From Arsukibacterium sp. (GTDB taxonomy: Bacteria > Pseudomonadota > Gammaproteobacteria > Enterobacterales > Alteromonadaceae), in contig NZ_JAGYIM010000009.1 in assembly GCF_018402695.1 (NCBI RefSeq), positions 186,001 through 250,000 on the forward strand: 64,000 nt of DNA. The letters are read 5' to 3'. This document shows positions 63,621-64,000 of this stretch, one piece after another. Position 1 is the stretch's first letter. Each line of letters starts with the position of its first letter. The translations under genes and the position numbers were made by a program. The notes beneath the pieces were generated by a model. That model had not been told where the DNA came from and did no database searches. It worked only from the letters and a program-made list of their open reading frames with translations.

Positions 63621-64000
63621 TCAGGCAGGGCTAATGTCAGGACTAAGTGCTGCAGCATAGCAGGTGATCAGGCGCTGTCCGGCCTCTGCGGCAGTGCTGC
63701 CAAAGGCCACTACGCCATCTTCATGGCCGGCCATGCAAAACAGACCTTGCTGCAACACCGCGGTCTCGCTAAACAGCCTTGCAACTTCGTCGGCCATTGC
63801 AACAGTACCATAAGGAACGTCAGCCCGGGTTTGCGGCACACCGAGCGCACTGGCATGCTGCCAGATTTGCGGACAATGGGCATGAATAACAAAGTTAATG
63901 TCATCGTTTAACTGATATAACTGGCCATGGGTCATCGCCTCTGACGAGGGCTTGGTTAGCCCCTGCGCACTGATCTGGTTTCGCTCAGGTCTGCACTCGC
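63621..64000 (-). CDS. class II aldolase/adducin family protein, N-terminus cut by window edge
   Basis: The frame is open from the window end (codons from 63998) to a stop at 63621, giving 125 residues, with no start seen. ISAQGLTKPSSEAMTH, VIHAHCPQIWQHA (zinc His pair) and VPYGTVAMADEVARL are class II aldolase motifs. This looks like the C-terminal half of a sugar-phosphate aldolase-like protein. An internal ATG at 63935 is unlikely to be the real start, because the SSEA motif precedes it. Confidence 0.7.
   Translation of the reverse strand, partial: ECRPERNQISAQGLTKPSSEAMTHGQLYQLNDDINFVIHAHCPQIWQHASALGVPQTRADVPYGTVAMADEVARLFSETAVLQQGLFCMAGHEDGVVAFGSTAAEAGQRLITCYAAALSPDISPA

Noticed and set aside
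1-64000. tRNA, rRNA, CRISPR arrays, transposases or phage genes
   Set aside because: None was recognised on reading either strand; no transposase-like protein occurs in the window.

Overview
The window reads as chromosomal DNA of a gammaproteobacterium. The order rhlB-gppA / trxA-rho is the arrangement seen in enteric bacteria and Alteromonadales. The overall gene set (NDH-2, SodC lipoprotein, large TonB receptors, a NaChBac-type sodium channel, a DUF3494 ice-binding lipoprotein) together with moderate GC suggests the Rheinheimera / Alishewanella / Arsukibacterium group, probably aquatic and cold-tolerant. The genus is inference; no rRNA or tRNA gene was seen.

Layout. 1-3.6 kb: a leftward operon of a ChaB-like protein, prolyl aminopeptidase, a TVP38/TMEM64 membrane protein and a truncated six-hairpin glycosidase-like protein. 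3.7-9.3 kb: sodC behind a repeat-rich leader, then gppA-rhlB (leftward) and trxA, rho (rightward). 9.4-13.3 kb: NDH-2, a periplasmic solute-binding-like protein, and the nucleoside salvage pair cdd-deoA. 13.4-17.3 kb: one half of the methionine salvage pathway, with a YbdL-type methionine aminotransferase plus omega-amidase divergent from mtnB-mtnC-mtnD and MetJ-box-like sequence between them. 17.5-19.2 kb: a LysR regulator with a strong promoter dyad and a secreted TPR protein. 19.5-26.3 kb: a leftward class II bacteriocin/microcin-type locus. It holds an HlyD-type adaptor, two double-glycine-leader peptides (one only 56 aa), a zinc-ribbon membrane protein, a C39-peptidase ABC exporter, and a tail of small membrane proteins with a ClpP-like periplasmic protease and a signal-peptidase-I-like protein. 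26.7-29 kb: the other half of methionine salvage, a frameshifted mtnA divergent from mtnK. 29.2-34.3 kb: a MacB-like ABC exporter with three tandem periplasmic adaptors.

34.4-48.2 kb is largely housekeeping and envelope functions: a sialidase-fold protein, a TraB/GumN protein, a peroxiredoxin-like protein with an ScsB/DsbD-type reductase, a TonB receptor, threonine aldolase, a fused MsrA-thioredoxin-MsrB, a BON-MscS channel, and PEP carboxylase with a PdhR-like operator upstream. 48.4-64 kb holds a TPR lipoprotein candidate, an OmpA protein, the Big_2/DUF3494 lipoprotein, a VC0807-type membrane protein convergent with the sodium channel, an envelope-lipid cluster (DUF3096, PAP2 phosphatase, DUF1206, lipid kinase, four-helix protein), metC with a tandem MetJ box, a second TonB receptor, an EAL phosphodiesterase, and a class II aldolase cut by the window edge.

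The parts that best repay attention are the two-peptide bacteriocin locus sitting between the two halves of methionine salvage, the mtnA frameshift, the three-adaptor exporter, the repeat/hairpin leader of sodC, and several readable operators (MetJ, PdhR-like, LysR dyad).
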